Shown: piece after piece, positions 8,346 through 15,528 of the stretch
Layout of the letters: every line of letters begins with the position of its first letter
Numbering within the stretch: the stretch's first letter is position 1
Assembly: GCF_025558485.1 (NCBI RefSeq)
Contig: NZ_CP102930.1
Coordinates: 2,418,001 to 2,482,000 of the forward strand
Length of the DNA stretch: 64,000 bases
Reading direction: 5' to 3'
Source: Bdellovibrio bacteriovorus
Lineage (GTDB): Bacteria; Bdellovibrionota; Bdellovibrionia; Bdellovibrionales; Bdellovibrionaceae
Notes under the pieces: model-generated
What the model saw: the letters and a program-made list of their open reading frames with translations, nothing else
The model's database searches: none
Told to the model about the DNA's origin: nothing
Made by a program: the position numbers and the translations under genes

Positions 8346-9602
8346 CTAAAGCGTTTTATAAAGATTCACGCGACTGTGAATTTCAGCCCGCAGATCTTTC
8401 TGAATATACTTAAATCTGTCATCGCCAGAAATCTCGGCCCATAAAACTTCGACCTGCTGCTGCACTAACGATGCCATAGAAGCCATCACTTTCAGGAAGA
8501 TATCCTTCCTTTTTTCGAATCCAAGATCTTCTGCCAGCATTTCGAAATTCTTTTTCTTCATTTTGGAAGGATTACGCTGCCCACCAATTGAAAAGGCAAA
8601 ATCAGACGACATGTTTTTATAAATACTTGTACTAAGAAGATCATACATCGGAGCCAGACGAGTTTCGCCATCGACATACAAAAATGACAGGTTCTTAGAA
8701 TGAGAATCGTTATTTCCAATTAAAAGATTAAAGGCCAACCAACTTAGAGCCGCCTCCAGATCATTGATTTTGTTGTCGGAAACCTTTTCGATTGTCTTAT
8801 AGTTTTGAGCAAAGCCAGGACCGCCGTCTTCCTCGTACTTTTCTGCCGACGGATAACCTTGGGCCTGACACATATCATACTGGTGCAATCTTTCCACCCG
8901 TCCGTTCACTATGGCTCGGTCATAGCGTTCGACTAAAAATAGCAGGTGTTCTTTGCCAACCAACTTAACAGTTGGAACCTCTAACTTACACAGTTGTGCC
9001 AAGCGCATACAAAGGTATTCATTTTGTACCGAGTTTAAAACGCCAGATATTCTTGCGGGGGGCTTCAAAATATGGGTCGTCGGTCTGGCATCAATAGAAA
9101 GAAATACCTCGTCATCTTGTACGATGACAGGAATCTTATCTTGAGCCCCTGCCAATGAAAATCTTCCTTTGTGCTTAACAAGGCTATGCACATACAAACT
9201 GTCTTTGTTTGCGATGACTTGATCAATTTCATCAAAAGATATCTTTTCCAGATCGCCGCCTGCTGTATGATCTGGAGGGCCCTGTAACGGAGTTATCTCA
9301 AGAGCGCCGGCACAATCAAGGCCATAACTTTCCAAAATCTGGTACGGATCTTCGAAGCTTTTTTTGAGAATCTGTTCAAATATTTTGAGTGTCTCCCCTT
9401 CAGGAAGAAGGTTATCAAAATACGACTTTGTAATGCGGTTATTGAATTGCTCTTCTTGCAAAGGCAGTGCTGGAGACAGCGCAAATCTTTCTTTACTCCC
9501 CAACCAGGCCGCAGAATATGTAAATCCTAAAGTATCATCTTCTTTTTTTTCCAGAACTCCGACAGGCAGCTTTTTATAAAAGACATTCAAGGGCTTCTTC
9601 AT
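8346..9602 (-). CDS. hipA: HipA-family toxin (serine/threonine kinase)
   Basis: An intact HipA of 418 residues when started at the ATG whose bases overlap the hipB stop as ATGA. Visible motifs are SLAGAQDKIPV and PTTHILKPP in the N-lobe, FLVERYDR, the catalytic loop GNNDSHSKN (catalytic Asp about residue 299), and the metal-binding APMYDLLS. HipA kinases inactivate targets such as glutamyl-tRNA synthetase by phosphorylation and cause growth arrest or persistence. It is held in check by HipB encoded just upstream. A longer start at 9638 is possible but would run far into hipB. The gene sits inside a broken hicB-like gene. Confidence 0.93.
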   Translation of the reverse strand: MKKPLNVFYKKLPVGVLEKKEDDTLGFTYSAAWLGSKERFALSPALPLQEEQFNNRITKSYFDNLLPEGETLKIFEQILKKSFEDPYQILESYGLDCAGALEITPLQGPPDHTAGGDLEKISFDEIDQVIANKDSLYVHSLVKHKGRFSLAGAQDKIPVIVQDDEVFLSIDARPTTHILKPPARISGVLNSVQNEYLCMRLAQLCKLEVPTVKLVGKEHLLFLVERYDRAIVNGRVERLHQYDMCQAQGYPSAEKYEEDGGPGFAQNYKTIEKVSDNKINDLEAALSWLAFNLLIGNNDSHSKNLSFLYVDGETRLAPMYDLLSTSIYKNMSSDFAFSIGGQRNPSKMKKKNFEMLAEDLGFEKRKDIFLKVMASMASLVQQQVEVLWAEISGDDRFKYIQKDLRAEIHSRVNLYKTL

Positions 9603-9823
9603 TTTCTTTTTACCTTGATGTAGATCTCGATATTGCACAGCTTCAGTATTTTAAGAAGTGTAGAAAGCTTGATATCTGATTTTTGATTCTCGAAATTCAA
9701 AACAGCATAACGGGAAAGGTCCGCGTATTGCCCTAGCTTTTCACTTGAAATTCCCTGGTCCTTTCGAACCTTTCGAACTTCTTCTGCGAGCTGAGATGCA
9801 CTTGTAATACGTGTATATTCCAC
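9599..9823 (-). CDS. hipB: HipB-family antitoxin and repressor (XRE helix-turn-helix)
   Basis: A 74-residue XRE-type protein. LAEEVRKVRKDQGISSEKLG and QYADLSRYAVLNFENQKSDI form the helix-turn-helix, and the C-terminal IEIYIKVKRK is a strand as in HipB dimers. The start is GTG, with a GGAGG ribosome site overlapping the operator region. hipB precedes hipA with a 4-base ATGA overlap, the standard arrangement. HipB binds HipA and represses the operon; three operator-like GTTG-N8-CAAC sites lie just upstream. Confidence 0.92.
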   Translation of the reverse strand: MEYTRITSASQLAEEVRKVRKDQGISSEKLGQYADLSRYAVLNFENQKSDIKLSTLLKILKLCNIEIYIKVKRK

Positions 9824-9837
9824 CTGACCTCCAAAAA

Positions 9838-9953
9838 GTTGCCTACAATAAACATTTTAGAGATTTTGGCGGTGAAGTCCATTAAAAGTTGCCTAGAGAC
9901 AACTTTTTGAGGCGAAAGGCAGGACTTTGGGAGGAAAGTTGATTGGGGGCAAC
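9838..9953. promoter_or_regulatory. Three HipB-type operators upstream of hipBA
   Basis: The pattern GTTG-N8-CAAC occurs at 9888-9903 (extended arms AAAAGTTG and CAACTTTT) and 9938-9953; a third copy with one mismatch (GTTG-N8-AAAC) is at 9838-9853. The 8-base spacer equals that of E. coli hip operators. Successive copies start exactly 50 bp apart. The innermost overlaps the hipB ribosome site region, so occupancy should block transcription or initiation. Confidence 0.72.
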
Positions 9954-9959
9954 CTGCCT

Positions 9960-10103
9960 ACGCTTCTCTTGCTCTGCGAATACTTTGACCATGCGGTGCT
10001 TTTCCGGCCCCATTCTTAAATTCAAAGTTCCGGATAAAATAATTTCAGGAGTCTTTCCCTCTTTTGCGCAAAACTCTAAATAATCATCTACACCCGAAGT
10101 GGC
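9960..10103 (-). pseudogene. hicB: Core of a HicB-like antitoxin, 5' and 3' truncated
   Basis: The minus-strand frame directly after the stop of the next gene reads VDDYLEFCAKEGKTPEIILS, then GTLNLRMGPEKHRMVKVFAE and QEK. This matches COG4226-type HicB antitoxins (DDYLEFC...G..PE...SG..NLR..PE.H). It has no start codon and loses the family pattern after FAEQE; the expected tail is found at 8235-8288. The frame then runs on without homology to a stop near 9885. No hicA is visible. Confidence 0.62.
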
Positions 10104-10514
10104 TTAACCCGCATGATGAAAAACTGTTTCCATGATTGGCTCGTGAGCAAACTTGCCGAAAATTCCATCAAGTGTATCAAAGCTAATATTATGGTCGGCC
10201 CTTTCCAAGCTTTTGTATGTGCTTTCAGAAATGCCCAGAGCTGATGAAAAATCCTTCTGTGTTTTTCCTTCGCGCTCGCGAATAAAGTATAAACAAATTG
10301 CCAGCTTTTGTTTGCTGTTTAGATTCAGGCTGGTCAAAATATACTTAAGATTGCTAGCCGCATTTTCGATTTCATAACCAACAACTGTGCTCTTATCCGC
10401 CTTCGCGACAAATTTAAAAACCTCGGGATGCTCAGTACGAGTTTGTGTATTAGGAACATTCATCTCAAAGTACATATACATAAGATCATTCTCAGCTAGG
10501 TATTTAAGATTCAT
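10104..10514 (-). CDS. Helix-turn-helix protein, probable antitoxin of an uncharacterised pair
   Basis: 136 residues. The N-terminal part (MYMYFEMNVP...VVGYEIENAASNLKYIL) resembles the short beta domain of DUF2283-type proteins. The second half has an XRE helix-turn-helix: GKTQKDFSSALGISESTYKS followed by LERADHNISFDTL. It overlaps the upstream toxin-like gene by 11 bases, indicating translational coupling. The toxin-first order is unlike hipBA but seen in several type II families. The C-terminal helices probably bind the operator in front of the pair. Family assignment of the N-terminus is tentative. Confidence 0.7.
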   Translation of the reverse strand: MNLKYLAENDLMYMYFEMNVPNTQTRTEHPEVFKFVAKADKSTVVGYEIENAASNLKYILTSLNLNSKQKLAICLYFIREREGKTQKDFSSALGISESTYKSLERADHNISFDTLDGIFGKFAHEPIMETVFHHAG

Positions 10515-10851
10515 TTTTTACCTCCTTTGAAAACAGCTCTTTTCCTGTTTTCATAAAGTCCGTCTCATATGCAGTTATAATTTTACCCACCCCTGAGTCC
10601 TTAACTGCAACTACGACGCAAAAGAAAATATTTTCAACATCGTTGCCCTTGATCTCAATAGAATAAAAAAGACAGGCATTATTGGAGCTCTTGCTCTGAA
10701 CAACTCTCGAGGGAGCACTTAAAGTTTCCTTTACTCGCTGTATAGTTACCTCTGGATGCCCCAAAATCGCATGTTCTAAATCCTCGCCCCAGATCTCAAC
10801 CTTTAGGCCTCCGATTGAATCAACAACTTCTAATAGCCCGCTCTTGCTCAT
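10504..10851 (-). CDS. Probable toxin, DUF4258/pBECR-like RNase-fold protein
   Basis: A 115-residue protein with the layout of small RelE/BECR-fold toxins: EDLEHAILGHPEVT (a His after a helix), a variable centre with VVQSK, then strands NIFFCVVVAV and the conserved end GKIITAYETDFMKTGKELF. The H...V..S...VVV...TAY.T...K.G pattern recalls DUF4258 and phage barnase-EndoU-ColicinE5-RelE-like nucleases. It is translated ahead of, and overlaps, the helix-turn-helix gene. RNase activity is inferred from fold resemblance only. Confidence 0.62.
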   Translation of the reverse strand: MSKSGLLEVVDSIGGLKVEIWGEDLEHAILGHPEVTIQRVKETLSAPSRVVQSKSSNNACLFYSIEIKGNDVENIFFCVVVAVKDSGVGKIITAYETDFMKTGKELFSKEVKNES

Positions 10852-11065
10852 ACTAAGACCTGAAAATCATAATACATTAATACCCCCAAATGGGCAATAT
10901 ATTAACCTAAGTTACTATATCATCCTTTTTCTATTTACCTACGAACCTTTAATGGGTTTTTATGTGTAAATTTTATGTAAATCAATATTTAAAATGCTAA
11001 ATCAAACTAAAGTTTATTTGCAATAAACCGATAAGCATAACGTCTTTTAAAAAGGGAGTTTACGC

Positions 11066-11509
11066 ATGCTGTTTGATATTACAAATGGGTGCCACCTCGT
11101 AGTCCCCGAAGATCTAAAGAATATGAAACACTATCAGGCCTTTATCCAAAAGGCGCACCCCAGTACCGTGACAGCCGTATTTCGAAAAATAAACTCTTTT
11201 CTGGATTCGCAACAACCCTCTACCAATAGTCAGTTAATATGGGTTCGGCTTGCAAAAATGATGGGACGGAAAAGTGCAAGCCCGCACAAGGATATCGTTT
11301 ACGTTGAGGAGGCAGTCGAAAATGCAGTTGGCGACGGAAAAAATTTTTTACTACTTTGCGGCCTACTATTTATGATCACAATAGCTGAAAGAGAGGAAAA
11401 GCACTGGCTTTGTCATAAAGTCGAAACAGATGATATTGATCCAGAAAGTGGAAAATTCATTGCTTGGCGTGGCTACTGGATCAATACAGATTTTGACGCT
11501 CCCAAATAG
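11066..11509 (+). CDS. Hypothetical protein
   Basis: A 147-residue soluble protein of unknown family. It has a good ribosome site (AAAGGGAG) before ATG. Visible features are a predicted helical N-terminal half, a hydrophobic stretch NFLLLCGLLFMITIAE too short and polar-flanked to be a sure membrane segment, and an aromatic C-terminus (KFIAWRGYWINTDF). It is AT-rich like the surrounding accessory DNA and lies between the toxin-antitoxin patchwork and galE, so it is probably part of the acquired segment. Confidence 0.55.
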   Translation: MLFDITNGCHLVVPEDLKNMKHYQAFIQKAHPSTVTAVFRKINSFLDSQQPSTNSQLIWVRLAKMMGRKSASPHKDIVYVEEAVENAVGDGKNFLLLCGLLFMITIAEREEKHWLCHKVETDDIDPESGKFIAWRGYWINTDFDAPK

Positions 11510-11554
11510 ACAATCAGAAATGAACGAAATTGAGATTTGCCGGAGGAACTGAGC

Positions 11555-11754
11555 ATGGCAAAAAAGAAACCAAAAAATAAAAAATCAAATACAGGAAAGA
11601 TCATTGGTGGCGTTAGCGGAGCCGCTACGGGCGCCTTTATAGGAAAAACATTGGGGTTGCAGCACTTGGCACAGCTGTCGGCCTTCCTGTTGTCGCAGGC
11701 GTGGCAATTCTAGGCCTTGCAGGTATTGGGTTGGGGTCTTTCTTCGATGAATGA
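11555..11754 (+). pseudogene. Small glycine-rich membrane protein gene with a frameshift
   Basis: A strong GGAGGA ribosome site precedes ATG. The first frame gives MAKKKPKNKKSNTGKIIGG and VSGAATGAFIGK, then switches to unlikely sequence and stops at 11713. Adding one A to the AAAAA run near 11643 restores a continuous frame (NIGVAALGTAVGLPVVAGVA, ILGLAGIGLGSFFDE) to the TGA at 11752-11754. That would give a 66-residue protein with a lysine-rich head and a glycine-zipper-like membrane tail. Either a real frameshift mutation or a homopolymer sequencing error. Confidence 0.55.
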
Positions 11755-11788
11755 TCGAGGGTAACGTAGAGACAAAGCAGGCCACACC

Positions 11789-12760
11789 TTATCTTTTCTC
11801 CCACTCGTAAGCGGTTTTGCAGATCAGCTCAAGATTGTCGCGCTTTGGGGTCCAGTTAAAGGCTTTGCGCACTTTTGAAGAATCAGCCACCAAGGTGGCT
11901 GCATCCCCTGCTCTTCGGGGTTGTTCCTGGACTTTGAAGTCAACACCGCTGACTTTTTTGACGGTGTCGATCACTTCTCTGACTGAGAATCCATGGCCAT
12001 AACCACAGTTAAAGACTTCGGACTTACCGCCTTCATTCAGGTATTGCAACGCCAGCACATGCAGATCCGCAAGGTCTTCGACGTGGATGTAGTCGCGAAC
12101 ACCAGTACCGTCCGGAGTAGGATAGTCGGTGCCGAAGATGCCCACGGAAGCTCGCTTGCCGCAGGCAGCTTCACTGGCAACCTTAATCAAATGCGTGGCA
12201 TTTTTAGTTCTTTGGCCGTTGTGACCGTTTTCTGCGGCGCCGGCGACGTTGAAGTAACGCAGGCAGACGGAGCGGATACCGTGTGGAGCTTCGCAGTCGC
12301 GGAGGATTTGTTCGCTCATTAGTTTCGAGGAGCCGTAGGGATTCAGTGGCGCTGTTGGGGATTTTTCGGTGATAAGACCGTCTGCAGTCGCATCGCCATA
12401 GACCGCTGCTGTTGAAGAAAACACGATCTTTTTGACGTTATTTACTGCACAAGCCTGCAAAAGAGAAAGAACGCCCATGGTGTTATTTTCGTAGTATTCC
12501 ATCGGCTTTTCGATGGATTCTGGGACGATCAGCTTGGCCGCAAAATGAACAACGGCTTCGATGGAGTATTTTTTGATGACCTCGCCCAAGGCAGAACTAT
12601 TGCGGACATCTCCTTGAACAAACTCAACACCAGCCGGAATCGCTTCGCGGAAACCTGTGGTTATGTTGTCCAGGATAATAACTTGGTGCCCGGCTTTTAA
12701 AAGAGCCTGCGCTGTGTGTGAACCGATGTATCCGGCGCCGCCGGTAACTAGGATTTTCAT
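11789..12760 (-). CDS. galE: UDP-glucose 4-epimerase
   Basis: A complete 323-residue extended SDR. GGAGYIGSH at about 7-15 binds NAD, FSSTAAVYGDA holds the catalytic Ser/Thr region, NPYGSSK holds the YxxxK pair, and LRYFNVAGA plus NCGYGHGFSVREV follow as in GalE. It interconverts UDP-glucose and UDP-galactose for surface polysaccharide. It stands at the edge of the polysaccharide island, transcribed away from it. Its last codons are duplicated at 8288-8324. Confidence 0.95.
   Translation of the reverse strand: MKILVTGGAGYIGSHTAQALLKAGHQVIILDNITTGFREAIPAGVEFVQGDVRNSSALGEVIKKYSIEAVVHFAAKLIVPESIEKPMEYYENNTMGVLSLLQACAVNNVKKIVFSSTAAVYGDATADGLITEKSPTAPLNPYGSSKLMSEQILRDCEAPHGIRSVCLRYFNVAGAAENGHNGQRTKNATHLIKVASEAACGKRASVGIFGTDYPTPDGTGVRDYIHVEDLADLHVLALQYLNEGGKSEVFNCGYGHGFSVREVIDTVKKVSGVDFKVQEQPRRAGDAATLVADSSKVRKAFNWTPKRDNLELICKTAYEWEKR
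11799..11835. repeat. 37-bp direct repeat, right copy (native galE 3' end)
   Basis: Identical to 8288-8324. Here the bases are in frame within galE (codons for LELICKTAYEWE), so this is the parental copy. Confidence 0.9.
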
Positions 12761-13052
12761 AGAAAGACCGTATCATTCATCTCTAACTCTATAAAGCATC
12801 ACAGATGACCAAGCGCTTCAAAACTTAGCCTCCTCGTGAAGATACCTACAAAATAATGCCCAAATCTCTCTTCAAAAAAGAGTCACACCTCAAGGGCAAG
12901 AAAAGATACATCTGTATAAGTAAGGTAGCTATAAAATCCAACCACTACCGCCTTGATGCGCCAGTTCTTCTTCGCCAATAAAGCAAAAGGATGATTGTCT
13001 TTCAAAAAAAGACTCAGTAATCTCTCACCTTTAACAGAACTATGAGTTATTT
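12761..13052. other. Intergenic region between divergent galE and the HAD-UbiA gene
   Basis: About 290 bases, AT-rich, without a convincing reading frame. It must hold promoters for both divergent units, but I could not single out a reliable -10/-35 pair or hairpin. Confidence 0.5.
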
Positions 13053-14456
13053 ATGAATTACTTAGTTGTTGATTTGGACGAGTCTCTAATAAAAACAGAC
13101 TTGCTCTATGAACAGGCATTTTCTTTCTTAAAAAAGAACCCTTTTAATATCTTCAGGATGCTTTTGTGGCTCTTCACGGGAGGCCGACTAGGGTTGAAAA
13201 ACAACATGGCAGCAGTCATTCATCCGACCGTTGAGAATCTACCTTATAGAAAAGAAGTACTGGCTTACATAGACGAACAAAAAAGACAGCACCACACTAT
13301 AGTTCTGGCAAGCGCTTCGCCACAGGTATGGGTCCAACGTGTTGCAAACCACCTAGGGATATTTGACCATGCCATCGGGTCCAAAGATTTCAATTTAAAA
13401 GGCCTATCAAAGTATCATCACGTAAAAGACACAATAGGAACTGGCCATTTTAAATACGTTGGAGACTCTAAATCTGACCTAGAAATCTGGAGTAACTGTG
13501 GATCAGCGATCACAGTCAATGCAACTCCAAAGGTCATTAAGAAACTTCGAGATCAATCCATACTCATAAAAGAAATATCAGACAAGCTGCCAAAGTCCAA
13601 GCTTCTTCTCCAGCAAATGAGAGTTCACCAATGGGCAAAAAATACACTTCTCTTTCTTCCGTTATTTGCTGCACATCAACTTAATCTCACTTCATTTCTA
13701 AATGTCACAATTGGCTTTTTCTCTTTTGGATTTGCGGCATCAGCCGTTTATATACTTAATGATCTTATTGACATTGATGCTGACCGGAACCATCACTCCA
13801 AGAAGAATCGTCCACTAGCTTCAGGCTCAATTAGCATAAAAGATGCCCTACTCACCCTTGGTGGAGCATCTATTCTATCGCTCATCTTTGCATTACACGT
13901 CGGCATATCTTTTCTAGGTGTCATCTTTGCCTATTGGTGTCTAAATTTTCTATACTCATTTTATCTAAAAAAAGAAGTCATTCTGGACATTATTTTACTA
14001 TCTGGAATGTATACCGTACGCCTATTTGCCGGAGCCGCCGCAACAGGTATTTTACTTTCCCACTGGCTTTTGTCGTTCTCGACGCTATTCTTTTTTAGCC
14101 TAGCATGCGTTAAGAGATTCACCGAGCTAATTAGAAGTAAAAACAAACCCAGCATTGATGGCCGAGGATACCGCAACATCGATCAAACGGCTGTGCTTAA
14201 TTTGGGGATAGGCACTGGCCTACTTTCTATACTCGTCTTTCTTTTGTATTTACGTAGCCCAGATGTGGGACAACTTTACACAAATCAAGACAGACTTTGG
14301 CTACTGACTCCAGTACTTCTATACTGGCTCGGTAGACTCTGGCTTTTAACTTGTCGGGACGAAGTCCATGATGATCCCGTTGTATTCGCAATTAAGGATA
14401 AAATTTCGTGGATTTGTTTAGCCTTTATTGCATTCACAATTGCAATAGCAATGTAA
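13053..14456 (+). CDS. HAD phosphatase - UbiA prenyltransferase fusion
   Basis: 467 residues with two domains. Residues 1-185 are a HAD hydrolase: VVDLDESLIKTD (nucleophile D7 and D9), VLASASPQVW, and YVGDSKSDLEIW. From about 190 on is a multi-spanning UbiA-type prenyltransferase with the Asp-rich motif NDLIDIDADRNHHSKKNRPL. The closest characterised type is decaprenyl-phosphate phosphoribose synthase, where a prenyl phosphate receives a 5-phosphoribosyl group and a phosphatase removes the phosphate. A fusion of both steps fits polyprenyl-linked pentose synthesis for a surface polymer (inference). First gene of the island's forward operon; 7-base gap to the next gene. Confidence 0.82.
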   Translation: MNYLVVDLDESLIKTDLLYEQAFSFLKKNPFNIFRMLLWLFTGGRLGLKNNMAAVIHPTVENLPYRKEVLAYIDEQKRQHHTIVLASASPQVWVQRVANHLGIFDHAIGSKDFNLKGLSKYHHVKDTIGTGHFKYVGDSKSDLEIWSNCGSAITVNATPKVIKKLRDQSILIKEISDKLPKSKLLLQQMRVHQWAKNTLLFLPLFAAHQLNLTSFLNVTIGFFSFGFAASAVYILNDLIDIDADRNHHSKKNRPLASGSISIKDALLTLGGASILSLIFALHVGISFLGVIFAYWCLNFLYSFYLKKEVILDIILLSGMYTVRLFAGAAATGILLSHWLLSFSTLFFFSLACVKRFTELIRSKNKPSIDGRGYRNIDQTAVLNLGIGTGLLSILVFLLYLRSPDVGQLYTNQDRLWLLTPVLLYWLGRLWLLTCRDEVHDDPVVFAIKDKISWICLAFIAFTIAIAM

Positions 14457-14463
14457 CAGTATC

Positions 14464-15513
14464 ATGAAAGAAGATATTCTGAATAAAAACGAAATTACGG
14501 AACGAGACTCGTACCTAGATATAGCAAGAGGCATCTGCTCGATCTCAATAATTTTTATCCACACTGTCTTTTGGAGCGGAGAGGGGTACACTCCAAAAAT
14601 ACTACAAGGTATTGCATTACTCATTGATGTTCCTCTGTTCTTCTTTATCGCTGGATGCACAAGATCCCTGACAAAGGGAGATCTAGTAATATCTGCCATA
14701 CTGAGATTCATCTTATCTTTTTCAACAACTGCATTATTATACAGCTTATTTACTTTCAAACTTGATGTCGGCAATCTCTCAAACGCACTAACGTTAAACT
14801 ATCCCGACTACGAAAAAATCCCTCTCATGAAGGGGTCATTCTGGTTCGTACCCACATATTGCGTCGTTTCTATATTTGCAGCTATACTTCTCCGCCTATC
14901 AAGAGTGGTTACATATACCCTTTTTGCCCTGTGTGCGCTTTACTATATCGCCACATTCACCAACACTACATCCATCTCAACTATGCAAGTTTTAGGCGCC
15001 AATGCCAATTTTGTTTTATTCTACTTAACAATCTATATGTGTGGATACTTATTCCACGCACAAAGATTCCCTATAGATAAAATGCGAAAGATTGGAGCGA
15101 TTATTATTGGCCTATCGCTAAGCTGCTTCGCAGCCCTTTCGTTTATCGACCCAAGTATTAAGATTTCTAACTTACAAATTTTTAAATTTCCCCTTACGCT
15201 TCCCTATGGAGTCGCATCAACCCTTTCCATTGGGCTATGTATACTGGCCTGGAATCCAAATTTAAAATATTTACGAATACAACATATTGGAAAAAACGCC
15301 CTATTTTATTATATCGCGCAGGCCATCGGTGGCTCTTTCCTACTATCCCTCAATCCTCTTATCCAACTTCCTTGGGCCGCTAAATTACCAATAATGTTCA
15401 CAATAAATGTCATTGTTACTGTCATATTTGCAGAAATTCTTCGTGTTATAGTGCTACAAATAGAGAAGCTGATCCTATTACCAAAAACAACCTCTCGAAA
15501 ATTAAGATCATAA
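14464..15513 (+). CDS. Membrane acyltransferase (acyltransferase 3-like)
   Basis: 349 residues with about ten hydrophobic helices. The N-terminal RDSYLDIARGICSISIIFIH carries the conserved His in the first helix of the acyltransferase-3 family, and DVPLFFFIAGC is the usual second-helix motif. Such proteins O-acetylate sugars of lipopolysaccharide or other envelope polymers at the inner membrane. It lies between the HAD-UbiA fusion and a GT-C-like protein with short gaps (7 and 15 bases), so it is probably in one operon modifying the same polymer. Confidence 0.78.
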   Translation: MKEDILNKNEITERDSYLDIARGICSISIIFIHTVFWSGEGYTPKILQGIALLIDVPLFFFIAGCTRSLTKGDLVISAILRFILSFSTTALLYSLFTFKLDVGNLSNALTLNYPDYEKIPLMKGSFWFVPTYCVVSIFAAILLRLSRVVTYTLFALCALYYIATFTNTTSISTMQVLGANANFVLFYLTIYMCGYLFHAQRFPIDKMRKIGAIIIGLSLSCFAALSFIDPSIKISNLQIFKFPLTLPYGVASTLSIGLCILAWNPNLKYLRIQHIGKNALFYYIAQAIGGSFLLSLNPLIQLPWAAKLPIMFTINVIVTVIFAEILRVIVLQIEKLILLPKTTSRKLRS

Positions 15514-15528
15514 AAAAAGTGGAAAGAA

